34,488 nucleotides of DNA from Rhodobacter sp. (GTDB lineage Bacteria > Pseudomonadota > Alphaproteobacteria > Rhodobacterales > Rhodobacteraceae), in assembly GCA_020250175.1 (NCBI GenBank), contig JADCEN010000054.1, positions 1 to 34,488 of the forward strand, written 5' to 3'. Below the pieces are notes generated by a model. The model saw only the letters and a program-made list of their open reading frames with translations, searched no databases and was not told where the DNA came from. Of this stretch, positions 24,051-34,486 are shown one piece after another. Each line of letters begins with the position of its first letter. The stretch's first letter is position 1. The position numbers and the translations under genes are program-made.

Positions 24051-25871
24051 ATGGCACGCGTCCCCCTTTTGCAGCTATCCGGCGTCTCGCTGACCTTCGG
24101 GGGCGAGCCGGTGTTTCATGATCTTGGCCTGGTGATCCAGCCGGGCGACCGGATCGCGCTGGTCGGGCGCAACGGGTCGGGCAAATCCACCCTGATGAAG
24201 GTGATGGCGGGCCTGGTGGAGCCGGACCGGGGCGACCGTGTGGTGCCTGCCGGCGTCTCTGTGGGCTATATGGAGCAGGACCCCGACCTGTCGGGCTTTG
24301 CCACGCTGGGCGACTATGCCGCCAGCGGCCTGGACGCGGGCGAGCAGTACCGGGTCGCGATGGCCGCCGAAGGCCTGAAGTTCCGTCCCGAAACCCCGGT
24401 GTCCCATGCCTCGGGCGGCGAGAAACGCCGCGCGGCGCTGGCCCGGCTGATGGCCGAAGCGCCGGACCTCATGCTGCTGGACGAGCCGACCAACCACCTG
24501 GACATCGAAGCCATCGAATGGCTGGAGGCGCAGCTGCGCGACACCCGCGCGGCTTTCGTGCTGATCAGCCATGACCGCGCCTTTCTGCGCGCCCTGTCGC
24601 AGGCGACACTCTGGATCGACCGCGGTCAGGTCCGCCGCCGCGATGCGGGCTTTGAGGGGTTCGAGGACTGGCGCGAAACCGTCTGGGAGCAAGAGGATGA
24701 TGCCCGCCACAAGCTGGACCGCAAGATCAAGGCCGAGGCGAAATGGGCCGTCGAAGGCATCAGCGCCCGGCGCAAGCGCAACCAGGGCCGGGTCCGCGCG
24801 CTGGCGGCGCTGCGCGCAGAACGCGCGTCCCAGATCCGCAGGCAGGGCACGGCGGCGATGGACCTTCAGGCGGGCACCCAATCTGGCAAGCGCGTGATCG
24901 AGGCGAAGGGGCTGTGCAAATCCTTTGGCGGCCTGAGCATCGTGCAGGATTACAACCTGCGCGTCCTGCGCGGTGACCGGGTGGCCTTTGTCGGCCCGAA
25001 CGGTGTCGGCAAGACCACGCTGCTGAAGCTGCTGACCGGGGAAATACCGCCGGATCGGGGCACGGTCGTTCTGGGCACCAATCTGGACATCGCGGTGTTC
25101 GACCAGACCCGGGCACAGTTGGACCCCGATGCCAGCCTGTGGGACAACCTGACGGGTGACCCCTCGATGCGGGTCTCGGGCCGGGCCGATCAGGTGATGG
25201 TGCGCGGAACCCCGCGCCATGTCGTGGGCTACCTCAAGGACTTCCTGTTCGACGAACGCCAGGTCCGCGCCCCGGTCCGCTCGCTGTCGGGCGGCGAGAA
25301 GGCCCGCCTGCTGCTGGCCCGGATCATGGCCCGCGACTCGAACCTGCTGGTTCTGGATGAGCCGACCAATGATCTGGATGTGGAAACGCTGGACCTTTTG
25401 CAGGACATCCTGGGCGATTATCCCGGCACCGTTCTGCTGGTCAGCCATGACCGCGATTTCATCGACCGCGTTGCCACCATCACCGTGGCGCTGGAAGGGC
25501 GGGGGCGCGCCACCACCTATCCGGGTGGGTGGTCCGATTATGCCGCACAACGCGGTGTCGCGGCCGCCGAACGCGATGCCCGCCCCAATACGCCTGCACC
25601 CCTCGCCCCTGCTGTGCCCCGGCCCGAAGGGCGCAGGCGGGCAGACCCGCTGAGCTTTGCCGAGCGCAAGCGGCTGGAAAGCCTTCCCGCCGAGATCGCG
25701 CGGCTGGAAGGTGAAATCGCAAAACTGACCGCCTTCCTGGCGCAGGACGGCATTTTCCTGCGCGAACCGCAGAAGGCGCGCCGCGCCGCCGACCTGATGG
25801 CAGAGCGCCAGGCGGCGCTGGCCGGGGCAGAGGCGGACTGGCTGGCGCTGGAAGAAAGGGCGGGCGGCTGA
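24051..25871 (+). CDS. uup: ABC-F family ATPase, Uup-like
   Basis: 606 residues with two ABC domains and no membrane segments, the ABC-F layout. Walker A motifs: GRNGSGKST at 39-47 and GPNGVGKTT at 315-323. Signature loops: SHASGGEKRR and SLSGGEKARL. Walker B motifs: LMLLDEPTNHLD and LLVLDEPTNDLD. The linker between the domains is charged, and a C-terminal coiled coil (ERKRLESLPAEIARLEGEIAKL) identifies the Uup subgroup. Uup binds branched DNA and ribosomes and limits precise excision of transposons in E. coli; it acts in the cytoplasm. The ATG at 24051 gives the standard N-terminus, but a clear ribosome binding site is not visible. No resistance role is suggested. Confidence 0.9.
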   Translation: MARVPLLQLSGVSLTFGGEPVFHDLGLVIQPGDRIALVGRNGSGKSTLMKVMAGLVEPDRGDRVVPAGVSVGYMEQDPDLSGFATLGDYAASGLDAGEQYRVAMAAEGLKFRPETPVSHASGGEKRRAALARLMAEAPDLMLLDEPTNHLDIEAIEWLEAQLRDTRAAFVLISHDRAFLRALSQATLWIDRGQVRRRDAGFEGFEDWRETVWEQEDDARHKLDRKIKAEAKWAVEGISARRKRNQGRVRALAALRAERASQIRRQGTAAMDLQAGTQSGKRVIEAKGLCKSFGGLSIVQDYNLRVLRGDRVAFVGPNGVGKTTLLKLLTGEIPPDRGTVVLGTNLDIAVFDQTRAQLDPDASLWDNLTGDPSMRVSGRADQVMVRGTPRHVVGYLKDFLFDERQVRAPVRSLSGGEKARLLLARIMARDSNLLVLDEPTNDLDVETLDLLQDILGDYPGTVLLVSHDRDFIDRVATITVALEGRGRATTYPGGWSDYAAQRGVAAAERDARPNTPAPLAPAVPRPEGRRRADPLSFAERKRLESLPAEIARLEGEIAKLTAFLAQDGIFLREPQKARRAADLMAERQAALAGAEADWLALEERAGG

Positions 25872-26080
25872 TGCCGCGCTGCGGTTTGCCACAAAGGGCT
25901 TGGCGATGCGCAGGCCAGGCTGTAGACGGCGACGCATGACGTCCGGACCCGTGCAGATTTGCTGTATTGCCTGCTGACATCCGTCGGGCGGGCAGGGCTT
26001 TTCGTTTCCAAACCAGAAGGAAGTTGCTAAGCCCTCCCGGCACGCGCCGTACGATACCGCATGCGCAAGGGGACGGGACG

Positions 26081-27577
26081 ATGACGACGATCAGGCTGCA
26101 CAATACGGCAACGCGGGCGAAGGAAACCTTCACCCCTCTGAACCCTGACTACGTGCGCATGTATGTCTGCGGCCCCACGGTTTGGGACCGCGCCCATCTT
26201 GGCAACGCCCGCCCGGTGGTGGTGTTCGATGTGCTGTTCCGCCTGCTGCGGCATGTCTATGGCCCAGATCATGTGACCTATGTGCGCAACATCACGGATG
26301 TGGATGACAAGATCAACGCCGAGGCGCTGCGGCGGCGGCAGGCGGGTGCCCCCGGCACGCTGGAAGCGCTGATCCACCAGCGCACCGAAGAAACCATCGC
26401 CTGGTATCATGCCGACATGGATGCGCTGGGCGCGCTTCGGCCTACGTTCGAGCCGCGCGCGACCGACTACATCCGCCCGATGGTGGCGATGATCGAAGAC
26501 CTGATCGCGCGCGGCCATGCCTATGCGGCCGAAGGCCATGTGCTGTTTGATGTGCGCAGTTATGCCGCCTATGGTCGCCTGTCGGGCCGGTCGGTGGATG
26601 ACATGATCGCAGGCGCGCGGGTGGAGGTGGCCCCGTTCAAGCGCGACCCGATGGATTTCGTGTTGTGGAAACCGTCGTCCGGCGAAGAACCGGGCTGGGA
26701 CAGCCCCTGGGGCCGGGGGCGGCCCGGCTGGCACATCGAATGTTCGGCGATGAGCCACGAACTGCTGGGCGGCAGTTTTGACATCCACGGCGGCGGGATC
26801 GATCTGCAATTCCCCCACCACGAAAACGAAATCGCCCAAAGCCGCTGCGCCCACCCGGAGGAAGGCTTCGCCAAGGTCTGGATGCATAACGAGATGCTTC
26901 AGGTTGAGGGGAAGAAGATGTCCAAATCCCTGGGCAACTTCTTCACCGTGCGGGATTTGCTGGATCGGGGCGTGCCGGGTGAGGTGATACGGTTCGTGCT
27001 GCTGGGCACGCATTATTCGAAACCGATGGACTGGACGGCGGAGAAGGCGCGGCAGGCGGAAACGGTTTTGCGGAAGATCGCAGAATTCTTGGGTGAAGAC
27101 CCTTTGACAAAAGACTCGATTGATACGCAATACGCTAAGGCACCACAGGAAGTCGTGGACGCCCTCGCAAATGACCTGAACACGTCGTCTGCTTTGACCC
27201 TCCTTGCCACATACCTGAAGAACCGACAGGAACTCCAACTTGTTGGTACACTAAGCCTGTTAGGGTTTAATCTTTCTTCGCTGACAACGGCACTTGCCCC
27301 ATTCTCGTTTCATGCAGGCGATAACGGATTTGCCTCCGGTTACAGACTCACAACGCACGGAACTGAGGGTTCAGTTTACGGCAGCATGCTCATCGAACTT
27401 GGCAATAGGCTGTCTGAACTGCGTGCGCAGGCTTTGAAAACCAAGGATTTCTCATCCGTTGATGCTCTGAAATCCGCTTTGGTTTCTGCTGGTGTGGAGG
27501 TCCGTATGGAAAAGCAGGGTGTATCCCTTGTGCCAGGCGTCGGCTTCGACCCCGCCAAACTGGAGGCGCTCCAGTGA
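26081..27577 (+). CDS. cysS: Cysteinyl-tRNA synthetase, mosaic 3' part
   Basis: 498 residues, slightly long. The catalytic part is standard: [17 protein letters not shown] with the HIGH-type [23 protein letters not shown] and [19 protein letters not shown] with zinc ligands, and KMSKS at 279-283. From about 27090 onward (residue ~337) the DNA is visibly richer in A and T, with codons unlike the 5' part. The protein there ([18 protein letters not shown] ... [12 protein letters not shown]) still reads as the C-terminal DALR/anticodon domain, ending in [14 protein letters not shown]. The frame is intact throughout. This fits replacement of the 3' third by a homologous gene from a lower-GC donor. 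The ATG at 26081 lies just after AAGGGGACGGG; the frame from 25967 is rejected. Confidence 0.93.
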   Translation: MTTIRLHNTATRAKETFTPLNPDYVRMYVCGPTVWDRAHLGNARPVVVFDVLFRLLRHVYGPDHVTYVRNITDVDDKINAEALRRRQAGAPGTLEALIHQRTEETIAWYHADMDALGALRPTFEPRATDYIRPMVAMIEDLIARGHAYAAEGHVLFDVRSYAAYGRLSGRSVDDMIAGARVEVAPFKRDPMDFVLWKPSSGEEPGWDSPWGRGRPGWHIECSAMSHELLGGSFDIHGGGIDLQFPHHENEIAQSRCAHPEEGFAKVWMHNEMLQVEGKKMSKSLGNFFTVRDLLDRGVPGEVIRFVLLGTHYSKPMDWTAEKARQAETVLRKIAEFLGEDPLTKDSIDTQYAKAPQEVVDALANDLNTSSALTLLATYLKNRQELQLVGTLSLLGFNLSSLTTALAPFSFHAGDNGFASGYRLTTHGTEGSVYGSMLIELGNRLSELRAQALKTKDFSSVDALKSALVSAGVEVRMEKQGVSLVPGVGFDPAKLEALQ

Positions 27578-27590
27578 CCCCAGGAACACC

Positions 27591-27679
27591 CGCCCCGGGC
27601 TTGACCCGGGGCCTCTGCCAGCCCCACGAGGCCCCGGATCAAGTCCGGGGCGGGCACCCGGATCAAGTCCGGGGCGGGG
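27591..27679. repeat. Cluster of three GC-rich palindromes after cysS
   Basis: Three units of the type cccggatcaagtccggg lie at about 27591-27614, 27630-27654 and 27657-27679; each pairs its cccgg(a) and (t)ccggg arms around a 4-5 base loop. Units 2 and 3 are nearly identical; unit 1 has the variant centre gcttga. Such elements are frequent in alphaproteobacterial intergenic DNA. Here they lie between cysS and cimA and could act as terminators. Confidence 0.8.
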
Positions 27680-27797
27680 TCGCCTCAACCACGCGAAACG
27701 TTAAGGCCACTCGCACTCTAACGCGCCCTCGCAACCCCTTGAAATTGCCGGCATGGCCTACTGTCCCAAAGTGGGCCGACCGCAAGGGATACCCCGG

Positions 27798-29432
27798 ATG
27801 ACCCGCGAGCGCCTCACCCTCTTCGACACCACCCTGCGCGACGGGCAGCAGACGCAGGGTGTGCAGTTTTCCACCGCTGAAAAGCGCCAGGTCGCGGCGG
27901 CGCTGGATGCGCTGGGGGTCGATTACATCGAAGGCGGCTGGCCGGGGGCCAATCCGACCGACAGCGACTTCTTCGCCGAAGCCCCCCGGACCCGCGCCAC
28001 CATGACCGCCTTCGGGATGACCCGGCGCGTCGGGCGGTCGGCGGCGAATGATGATGTTCTGGCGGCGGTGCTGGATGCGGGCACCCCCGCCGTCTGTCTG
28101 GTGGGCAAGGCGCATGAGTTTCATGTGACCACCGCCCTGGGTGTCACGCTGGAAGAAAACCTCGAGTCTATCCGCACCTCCTTCGCCCATCTGCGCGCGA
28201 AGGGGCGCGAGGCCATCTTTGATGCCGAGCATTTCTTCGACGGCTACCGTGCCAACCCCGCCTATGCGCTGGCCTGCCTGCGCGCCGCGCTGGACGAAGG
28301 CGCGCGCTGGGTCGTGCTGTGCGATACCAATGGCGGCACCCTGCCCGCCGAAGTGGGGCGCATCACCGCCGAAGTGGTGGCGGCGGGCGTGCCCGGCGAC
28401 CGGCTGGGCATTCACTGCCATGATGATACCGGCAATGCCGTGGCCAATTCGCTGGCGGCGGTGGATGCGGGGGCGCGGCAGATTCAGGGCACGCTCAACG
28501 GTCTGGGCGAACGCTGCGGCAATGCCAACCTGACCACGCTGATCCCGACGCTGCTGCTGAAGGACCCCTATGCCAGCCGGTTTGAAACCGGGGTCACGCC
28601 GGCAGCGCTGGCCGGTCTGACGCGCATAAGCCGGATGCTGGATGATGTGCTCAACCGGGTGCCGCAGCGGGCCGCCCCCTATGTCGGCGCTTCGGCCTTT
28701 GCGCATAAGGCGGGGCTGCATGCCTCGGCCATTCTGAAAGACCCTTCGACCTATGAACATGTTGCCCCGGACCTGGTCGGCAATGCCCGCGTGATCCCGA
28801 TGAGCAATCAGGCCGGCCAGTCGAACCTGCGCGAACGCCTGCGCGCTGCGGGGATCGAGGCCGACCCGAGGGATCCGCGCCTGGGACGCATCCTCGAGGT
28901 GGTCAAGGAACGCGAGGATCAGGGCTATGCCTATGACGCGGCACAGGCCAGTTTCGAACTGGTGGCGCGCGCCGAACTGGGTCTTCTGCCGACGTTCTTC
29001 GAGGTCAAGCGTTACCGCGTGACGGTGGAGCGGCGCAAGAACAAGTACAACCGGATGGTCAGCCTGTCCGAGGCGGTGGTCGTGGTGAAGATCGGCGGGC
29101 GCAAGATGCTGTCGGTCAGCGAAAGCATGGACGAGGCCGGAACCGACCGCGGGCCGGTCAACGCGCTGGCCAAGGCGCTGGCCAAGGACCTGGGGCCTTA
29201 TCAGGCGGTGATCGACGATCTGAAGCTGGTCGATTTCAAGGTGCGGATCACACAAGGCGGCACCGAGGCGGTGACGCGGGTGATCATCGATTCCGAAGAC
29301 AGCGCCGGGCGGCGCTGGTCCACGGTGGGGGTTTCAGCCAATATCGTGGACGCCAGCTTTGAGGCGCTGCTTGATGCGATCCAGTGGAAACTGATCCGCG
29401 ATGTCGGCCAGCCGGTGGAGCAGCCCGCATGA
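27798..29432 (+). CDS. cimA: Citramalate synthase
   Basis: 544 residues. The HMG-CoA-lyase-like TIM barrel opens with LTLFDTTLRDGQQTQGVQFS, carries IHCHDDTGNAVANSLAAVDAGA and the TLNGLGERCGNANL motif, and is followed by a LeuA-type C-terminal allosteric domain. Glu-Gly-Gly-Trp-Pro-Gly-Ala-Asn near the active site is the CimA variant of this family and argues against 2-isopropylmalate or homocitrate synthase. The enzyme joins pyruvate and acetyl-CoA to give citramalate for isoleucine synthesis that bypasses threonine. The ATG at 27798 gives MTRERLTLF; the frame from 27753 is not needed. Its stop overlaps the next gene by four bases. Confidence 0.92.
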   Translation: MTRERLTLFDTTLRDGQQTQGVQFSTAEKRQVAAALDALGVDYIEGGWPGANPTDSDFFAEAPRTRATMTAFGMTRRVGRSAANDDVLAAVLDAGTPAVCLVGKAHEFHVTTALGVTLEENLESIRTSFAHLRAKGREAIFDAEHFFDGYRANPAYALACLRAALDEGARWVVLCDTNGGTLPAEVGRITAEVVAAGVPGDRLGIHCHDDTGNAVANSLAAVDAGARQIQGTLNGLGERCGNANLTTLIPTLLLKDPYASRFETGVTPAALAGLTRISRMLDDVLNRVPQRAAPYVGASAFAHKAGLHASAILKDPSTYEHVAPDLVGNARVIPMSNQAGQSNLRERLRAAGIEADPRDPRLGRILEVVKEREDQGYAYDAAQASFELVARAELGLLPTFFEVKRYRVTVERRKNKYNRMVSLSEAVVVVKIGGRKMLSVSESMDEAGTDRGPVNALAKALAKDLGPYQAVIDDLKLVDFKVRITQGGTEAVTRVIIDSEDSAGRRWSTVGVSANIVDASFEALLDAIQWKLIRDVGQPVEQPA

Positions 29433-30205
29433 CGGTTGCCGCCTGCGCCGCGCTGGTGCAGCGCGGCGATCCGGACCGGTTCCTTGCGGTGATGGCGGCC
29501 CCGCTGGCGGCACGGGCACCGCTTTTCGTGCTTTATGCCTTCAACCTCGAGGTGGCCCGCGCCCCCTGGGTGACGCAGGAGGCGATGATTGCCGAAATGC
29601 GGCTGCAATGGTGGCGCGACACGGTGGCCAGCATGGCACAGCCGGGGCCGGTGCGCGCGCATGAGGTGGCAGCCCCGCTGGCCGAGGTGGTGCGCAGCCG
29701 CCGCCTGCCGCCGGAGGTGATGGACCGGCTGATCGAGGCCCGGCGCTGGGACATCTACCGCGAGCCTTTTGAAGACCGGGCGGCCTTTGATTCCTATCTG
29801 GAAGATACCGGGTCGGGGCTGATGTGGCTGGCCGCATCCGCCCTTGGCGCCCCCCCGCAGGCCGAGCCTGTGGCCCGCGCGGCGGGCTGGGCGGCGGGTC
29901 TTGCCGCCTTCCTGCGGGCCGTGCCGGAGTTGCAGGCGCGCGGGCGGCAGCCGCTGATCGACGGGCGGGCTGAGGCTGTGGCCGGGCTGGCGCGGGACGG
30001 GCTGGCGCGGCTGGCCGATGCCCGGCGGGCGCGGGGGCGGGTGCCTGCGGATGCCCGGGCGGCGTTCCTGGCGGGCTGGCAGACCGAGGCGCTGTTGCGG
30101 CAGGCGCTGGCCGAACCGCGCCGGGTGGCGGAGGGCAGGCTGGGCCGGTCCGAGTTTTCCCGCAGGGGCAGACTGACTTGGGCGGCGATCACGGGGCGCT
30201 GGTAG
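29429..30205 (+). CDS. Squalene/phytoene synthase-family protein (NDUFAF6-like)
   Basis: 258 residues. The family pattern is seen in PLFVLYAFNLEVARAP, MRLQWWRDTVASM, RLIEARRWDIYREPFED and YLEDTGSGLMWLA. The classical Asp-rich diphosphate-binding motifs of phytoene and squalene synthases are not evident. The sequence instead resembles the short alphaproteobacterial proteins related to the complex I assembly factor NDUFAF6. A direct role in carotenoid synthesis is therefore doubtful. The ATG overlaps the cimA stop (ATGA), so the two are likely coupled, though no metabolic link is obvious. The C-terminal half is rich in Arg and Ala. No signal peptide is seen. Family is secure; role is inference. 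Confidence 0.82.
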   Translation: MTVAACAALVQRGDPDRFLAVMAAPLAARAPLFVLYAFNLEVARAPWVTQEAMIAEMRLQWWRDTVASMAQPGPVRAHEVAAPLAEVVRSRRLPPEVMDRLIEARRWDIYREPFEDRAAFDSYLEDTGSGLMWLAASALGAPPQAEPVARAAGWAAGLAAFLRAVPELQARGRQPLIDGRAEAVAGLARDGLARLADARRARGRVPADARAAFLAGWQTEALLRQALAEPRRVAEGRLGRSEFSRRGRLTWAAITGRW

Positions 30206-30799
30206 GCGGGGCTGCGGCACCGGATGCGCGCCGGTGTCTTGCGCCGGGATATCGAATGCCGAACGCCCGCCGCGCGATGGCTTATCGGGCAGGTCCTTCG
30301 GCACCGGGCCCCGCCCGGAATCTGTCGCAGGCTGCACATCCCTGATCCATGGCTCGTGCAAGCGTTTGATATTGCGCAGGAATCGTCCACGGAGGCAGGG
30401 GCTTTCCGTCCCCGGCCTGATCGCACGGCACGGCACAGGGCGGGCGTGCGCGCCGCCGGCTTGCCGGTCAGGGCGGGCGGGGCAGGGCAGGGTCAGCCTG
30501 TAAGCAGACCACAGAAGGACTGATTCGAGTGCTGCCGGATACAGGCCTCCCACCAGTCCGGCATCCCGAAGCGGCCCCATCTGCAGACGCGGGGTGTGGC
30601 GTTCCGGGCGAGTAGCGGCGCGGGAGTCGCGCAGGGGATGCGGCCCCTGCCGCCCTTTGGTGCAACGAGGCCACAGGCGCGCATCATTTGAATTTATTGC
30701 AAGTCTTGACCATGCACGCTGTTTGATCGGACGCGCGCAAAAGCCTAGGCGAGGCGTCGTGGCGCGGTGGCATCGCCCGCGCGGAGCCGGTTTTTTGCA
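30206..30799. other. 590-base region without a recognisable gene, upstream of the DUF11 protein
   Basis: Short open frames occur on both strands (for example 30493-30687 on the minus strand), but none has a ribosome binding site or recognisable family. Base composition is host-like. An AT-richer stretch at about 30685-30735 (gaatttattgcaagtcttgacc) is the most likely site for the promoter of the large downstream gene. No terminator with a clear T-run was found. Confidence 0.45.
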
Positions 30800-33700
30800 A
30801 TGATAAATGCGGTCCGAGGTGCAATTCTTCTGGCATGCGCCTGTGTCGGGTTGGCAACACCAGCGCCGGGGCAGGGACTGCCGCCCTATGACTGGGTCGT
30901 CAATGCCCGGAATGAAGGGACCAACGTCCTGCCGGCGGGCAGCCTTGCGGGGTATGTCGGGACCGTGGACAACGAGCCGGGCAGCGCTGCGCCCGCCACG
31001 GTCCTGACCATCGCCGTTCCCCCGACGGCAACCTTTGCCGGCGCGTCCGGCGCGATTGTCGGCTGTGCGGTTTCTGCGGATGTCGTAAGCTGCACGGTGC
31101 CTGCGCTGGCCCCCGGTTCCCGCGCGGCAATGGTGATCCGGTTTGCGACCGCCGTTGAGGGGGTGATTACCCTGACGCCGACCATTCCTGCACCCGACGC
31201 AGACCCGGACAACAACAGCGAGACGGTGACGACGACGATCACCAAAGGTGCGGACATTGCGCTTTCAATCGCCGGACCGGACACGGCAGCGGCGGGAAGC
31301 CGGGTCAGTTATGACATCACGGCAACAAACCTTGGGCCCTATCAGGCCGACAGGTTCGAGTTTGATTTCCCGGTTCCGACCGGCCTTGGCCAGATTGCTC
31401 CGCCAACGGGGTGCACCCTGTCGGGAAGCAGCTATTTCTGTTCGGGGCTGATGCTTGCTCCGAACCAGTCACGGACGTTCACCTTCGGCGGGACGGTCGC
31501 TATCCGGTCCAGTTCGACGATCACGCTGTCGGCCGGCCTTGTGGACAGCGTGCCGCTTGACCCAAATTCCAGCAACGACACTGCGGTGAAAGATACCGCC
31601 GTGACCGCGGGAAGCGACGTGAAAGTCAGCAAATCCCGTGCCCCGTCCGGGCCACTGACTGTGGGGCAGACTGTTACCTTTGCGCTGACCCCAAGCTACA
31701 GCGGCGATGTGCCGAACGGCCTGACCATGGAAGATACGCTGCCGGCGAGTTATCAGCCCGTCACAGTTACGCCTGCGCCAGGCAGCGGCTGGTCCTGTAC
31801 GACAGTCGGGCAGGCCGTCAGCTGCGCCAAACCGTCCGGAACCACGGCGGGACTGAATGTTCCGCTGGGGGTCGTGACCATCATCGCCACGGTCTTTTCG
31901 GACGGCAACCCGGTAAACGAGGTGGTTGTCGCGTCAGCCGGTCCGTTCGATCCGGACCTGACGAACAACCGGGCGACCGATGGCGGTGCCGTAGTCCGCC
32001 CGTCGTTCATTGACCTTGCCATCCGCAAGACCGGCCCGAACCCGCCGCTGGTCGTGGTGGGAAACAGCTATGACTTCCAGCTTCCCGCGCAGAATCTGGG
32101 CACCGTGGGTTTCTACGGCACCGTCCAGATCGAGGAACTGGTTCCAGAGGGCCTGACTGTCACCGCAATCGGCGGGGGGCCTACCTGGACCTGCACACCC
32201 CCCGCTGCCCTTCCGCTTGCCGGACCGGCCACGATCCCGTGCCTGCGGGTCTACACTCAGGCCAGTCCGCTGGCCCCCAATGCAACGACGTCGCCCGGCA
32301 TCACCATGACCGCGACGGTCACTGCCCCCGGCCCCATCAACAACGGGGCGCGGGTGACTGCCATCGGGGGAAATCTGCCCGACCTGTTTCCCGGCAATGA
32401 CGAGATTGTTTTCGGTGTCGATGGCAGCAATCCGGGTGATTCGGCCGACATCAGTGTGCTGAAGACCGCGCGGAACGCGACGGTCAATGCCGGCGAAGAG
32501 CAGATCTATGACCTGCAGATCATCAACAGCGGCGCAAGTCCCTCAAACTCGGTGACGCTGACCGATGACCTGACGGGGCTGATCAACACCGACACCTCCG
32601 GGCCGAATGCCGGATATGTCTCGACGGTGGTCACACCGGGCCTCGCCTCGGGGATGAGTTGTTCCGTTGCCCCGGTCGGGCAGGCGGTGCGGCAAACCTG
32701 TGCCATTGCCACCATGCCGGTCTGTACGGTCAACGTGGATTGCCCCACCCTTGTGATCACGGTCAGGCCAGGCGGCAATGGCGGACCCCGGACGAACACC
32801 GCCAGCGTGGATTCCTCTGTCACTGCCGACCCCAATCGGGCGAACAATTCGGCCAGTGCCAGTTTCACCGTCAATCCGCGCGCGGATGTCACGGTGGAAA
32901 AGACGGCCACGCCCGCACCTGTCCGGGCCGGGCAGAACCTGATCTTTGTGATCACCGCCAAGAACCGGGCGAACGGGCTGAGTGCAGCCGAAAGCGTCAC
33001 AATCACCGACATCCTGGAAGATGATCTGACTTTCCTGTCCGCAGTGGCGTCAAAGGGGGGGCCTTGTACCAGCACACCGACCCCGGGCAGTGTCACCGGC
33101 CCGGGCAACAACCGCATCGAATGCAATCTGGGCACCCTGAACAACGGCACCCAGCAAACCGTGACTGTCACGCTGCGTCCGAACCAGAGTTTGCGTGGCA
33201 AGTCCCTGACAAACACGGTTGATGTGACCACCACGACCACCGAGACGGATACGGGCAACAACCGGGCCTCTGTCACGACTCCGGTCATCGACCCGCGCTT
33301 TGACCTTCTGGTCGGCAAGACCGACAGTGTGGATCCTGTCACCGTGGGCGATGACACCGTTTATACCATTCGGGCCCAGAACCGCGGCCCGTCCGCAGCC
33401 GAAAATGTTTCGGTCGTGGATACGCTTCCGGCAGCTTTCCTGAGCTTTCAATCCCTGACGGCACCGGCCGGTTCGACCTGCGTGGTCGCGGCGACCCAAA
33501 ACGTGGTCGGCGGGACGCTGACCTGTTCCTTTCCCGTTCTTGCGGCGGGCGAGGTCCGGGATATCGAGGTGACGATGCGCGGTGTCGCGCGGGGCGTTGC
33601 GGTCAATGCCGTCGAGATTGCAGCGGACGGGTCCGACCTGTTTGACATCCAGTTGCTCAATAATTCAGCCAGTCAGAATACCACGGTCCGCAGCCGCGTG

Positions 33701-34390
33701 GATGTGGAGGTGACAAGCAAGGTTCCCAGCACGCCTGCCCCGGCGATCGGCGAAACCTTCACCTTCTCGATCGGGGTAACCAGTATTGCGGGTATGGCCC
33801 TGTCTGACGCGGAAAACGTGGTTCTCAGCGACGTGCTGCCTGCCGGAATGGTCATGGCCGGGTCGCCTTCTGCCACAGTTGTGACCGGAACGACCAGCAA
33901 GCTTGGCTGCACCGTGAAGGCGGCCAATGCCGGCTTTGAGTGCGACTTCGGCACCATGTCGGCGGGCGCAGTCGTTGACGTGATGGTCCCGGTCCGGGTG
34001 CAGGCGGTCACCTCCAGCCCGCAGACCTTTGTCAACACATCCACGGTGACGACAACCTCCGGTGACCCGAACCCGGACAACAACAGCGCGTCCGGGTCGG
34101 TCATCGTGACACAGAACGCGCCCCCGGCGATTGCGCTGGTCAAGACCGCCGACATCAGCCAGATGACCACGCCGACGCAGGTGGGTGATGTCATCCTCTA
34201 CCGCTTTGCCGTGACCAACACCGGCAATGTCACCCTGACCGGCGTGACACTCAGCGATCCGCTGCCGGGCCTGACCCTGACCGGCGGGCCGATTGCCAGT
34301 CTTGCCCCCGGCGTCACCGATAGCACTTCCTTCACCGGCACCTACGCCCTGAGCCTAAGCAGAGATTCTTTGGTTGGCCAACGGATTTAG
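30800..34390 (+). CDS. Very large secreted DUF11-repeat protein, truncated by an IS
   Basis: About 1,196 residues to the stop, of which the last dozen or so are IS-derived. A signal peptide ([18 protein letters not shown] ... APGQG) starts the protein. Eight or nine repeats of the DUF11/CARDB-like Ig fold follow every 120-145 residues. Later units open with a D-x-x-V-x-K-T type strand (near residues 271, 404, 550, 695, 833, 967 and 1110), carry VTLTDDL/VVDTLP motifs, and most end in an NNxAS-type strand. Such proteins are exported surface or adhesin-like proteins; the anchor would be at the missing C-terminus. Gly, Thr, Val and Asn are abundant and Cys residues recur in pairs per unit. A GTG at 30767 would add 11 residues; the ATG at 30800 gives the cleaner signal peptide. 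Repeat eight is broken at about 34350, where transposon sequence starts. Confidence 0.82.
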   Translation: MINAVRGAILLACACVGLATPAPGQGLPPYDWVVNARNEGTNVLPAGSLAGYVGTVDNEPGSAAPATVLTIAVPPTATFAGASGAIVGCAVSADVVSCTVPALAPGSRAAMVIRFATAVEGVITLTPTIPAPDADPDNNSETVTTTITKGADIALSIAGPDTAAAGSRVSYDITATNLGPYQADRFEFDFPVPTGLGQIAPPTGCTLSGSSYFCSGLMLAPNQSRTFTFGGTVAIRSSSTITLSAGLVDSVPLDPNSSNDTAVKDTAVTAGSDVKVSKSRAPSGPLTVGQTVTFALTPSYSGDVPNGLTMEDTLPASYQPVTVTPAPGSGWSCTTVGQAVSCAKPSGTTAGLNVPLGVVTIIATVFSDGNPVNEVVVASAGPFDPDLTNNRATDGGAVVRPSFIDLAIRKTGPNPPLVVVGNSYDFQLPAQNLGTVGFYGTVQIEELVPEGLTVTAIGGGPTWTCTPPAALPLAGPATIPCLRVYTQASPLAPNATTSPGITMTATVTAPGPINNGARVTAIGGNLPDLFPGNDEIVFGVDGSNPGDSADISVLKTARNATVNAGEEQIYDLQIINSGASPSNSVTLTDDLTGLINTDTSGPNAGYVSTVVTPGLASGMSCSVAPVGQAVRQTCAIATMPVCTVNVDCPTLVITVRPGGNGGPRTNTASVDSSVTADPNRANNSASASFTVNPRADVTVEKTATPAPVRAGQNLIFVITAKNRANGLSAAESVTITDILEDDLTFLSAVASKGGPCTSTPTPGSVTGPGNNRIECNLGTLNNGTQQTVTVTLRPNQSLRGKSLTNTVDVTTTTTETDTGNNRASVTTPVIDPRFDLLVGKTDSVDPVTVGDDTVYTIRAQNRGPSAAENVSVVDTLPAAFLSFQSLTAPAGSTCVVAATQNVVGGTLTCSFPVLAAGEVRDIEVTMRGVARGVAVNAVEIAADGSDLFDIQLLNNSASQNTTVRSRVDVEVTSKVPSTPAPAIGETFTFSIGVTSIAGMALSDAENVVLSDVLPAGMVMAGSPSATVVTGTTSKLGCTVKAANAGFECDFGTMSAGAVVDVMVPVRVQAVTSSPQTFVNTSTVTTTSGDPNPDNNSASGSVIVTQNAPPAIALVKTADISQMTTPTQVGDVILYRFAVTNTGNVTLTGVTLSDPLPGLTLTGGPIASLAPGVTDSTSFTGTYALSLSRDSLVGQRI

Positions 34391-34486
34391 CTTTCGTTCG
34401 ACGTTCAGGGCTTCGACGGCCTCGTGGATGTTCCGGTCGAGGTTATCCGTGTCGGTGAAGGTCTGATGGGCGAGGTGATGTGCTTT
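34355..34486 (-). pseudogene. Transposase C-terminal fragment, IS630-like (5' part outside window)
   Basis: Read on the minus strand, the last window bases encode 43 residues ending at the stop at 34355-34357. They include HHLAHQTFTDTDNLDRNIHEA, EALNVER and the end [10 protein letters not shown]. This tail resembles a branch of IS630-type DDE transposases and differs from the fragment at 1-123, so it is a different element. The element end lies within about ten bases of the stop codon, interrupting the DUF11 gene. The exact terminal inverted repeat and the target duplication (TA in IS630 elements) cannot be fixed with one end only. Family call is tentative. Confidence 0.5.

Noticed and set aside
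24051-25871. Uup-like ABC-F protein as an antibiotic-resistance determinant
   Set aside because: The C-terminal coiled coil and linker fit housekeeping Uup, and host-like composition gives no sign of acquisition.
24075-25937. 620-residue minus-strand frame opposite uup
   Set aside because: No recognisable domain; the plus strand encodes an intact ABC-F protein. It is an antisense shadow.
27663-29255. 530-residue minus-strand frame opposite cimA
   Set aside because: Composition typical of antisense shadows in high-GC DNA, no ribosome binding site or motif.
30493-30687. 64-residue minus-strand frame as a small gene
   Set aside because: No ribosome binding site and no recognised family. Overlapping frames are equally open, as expected in this composition.
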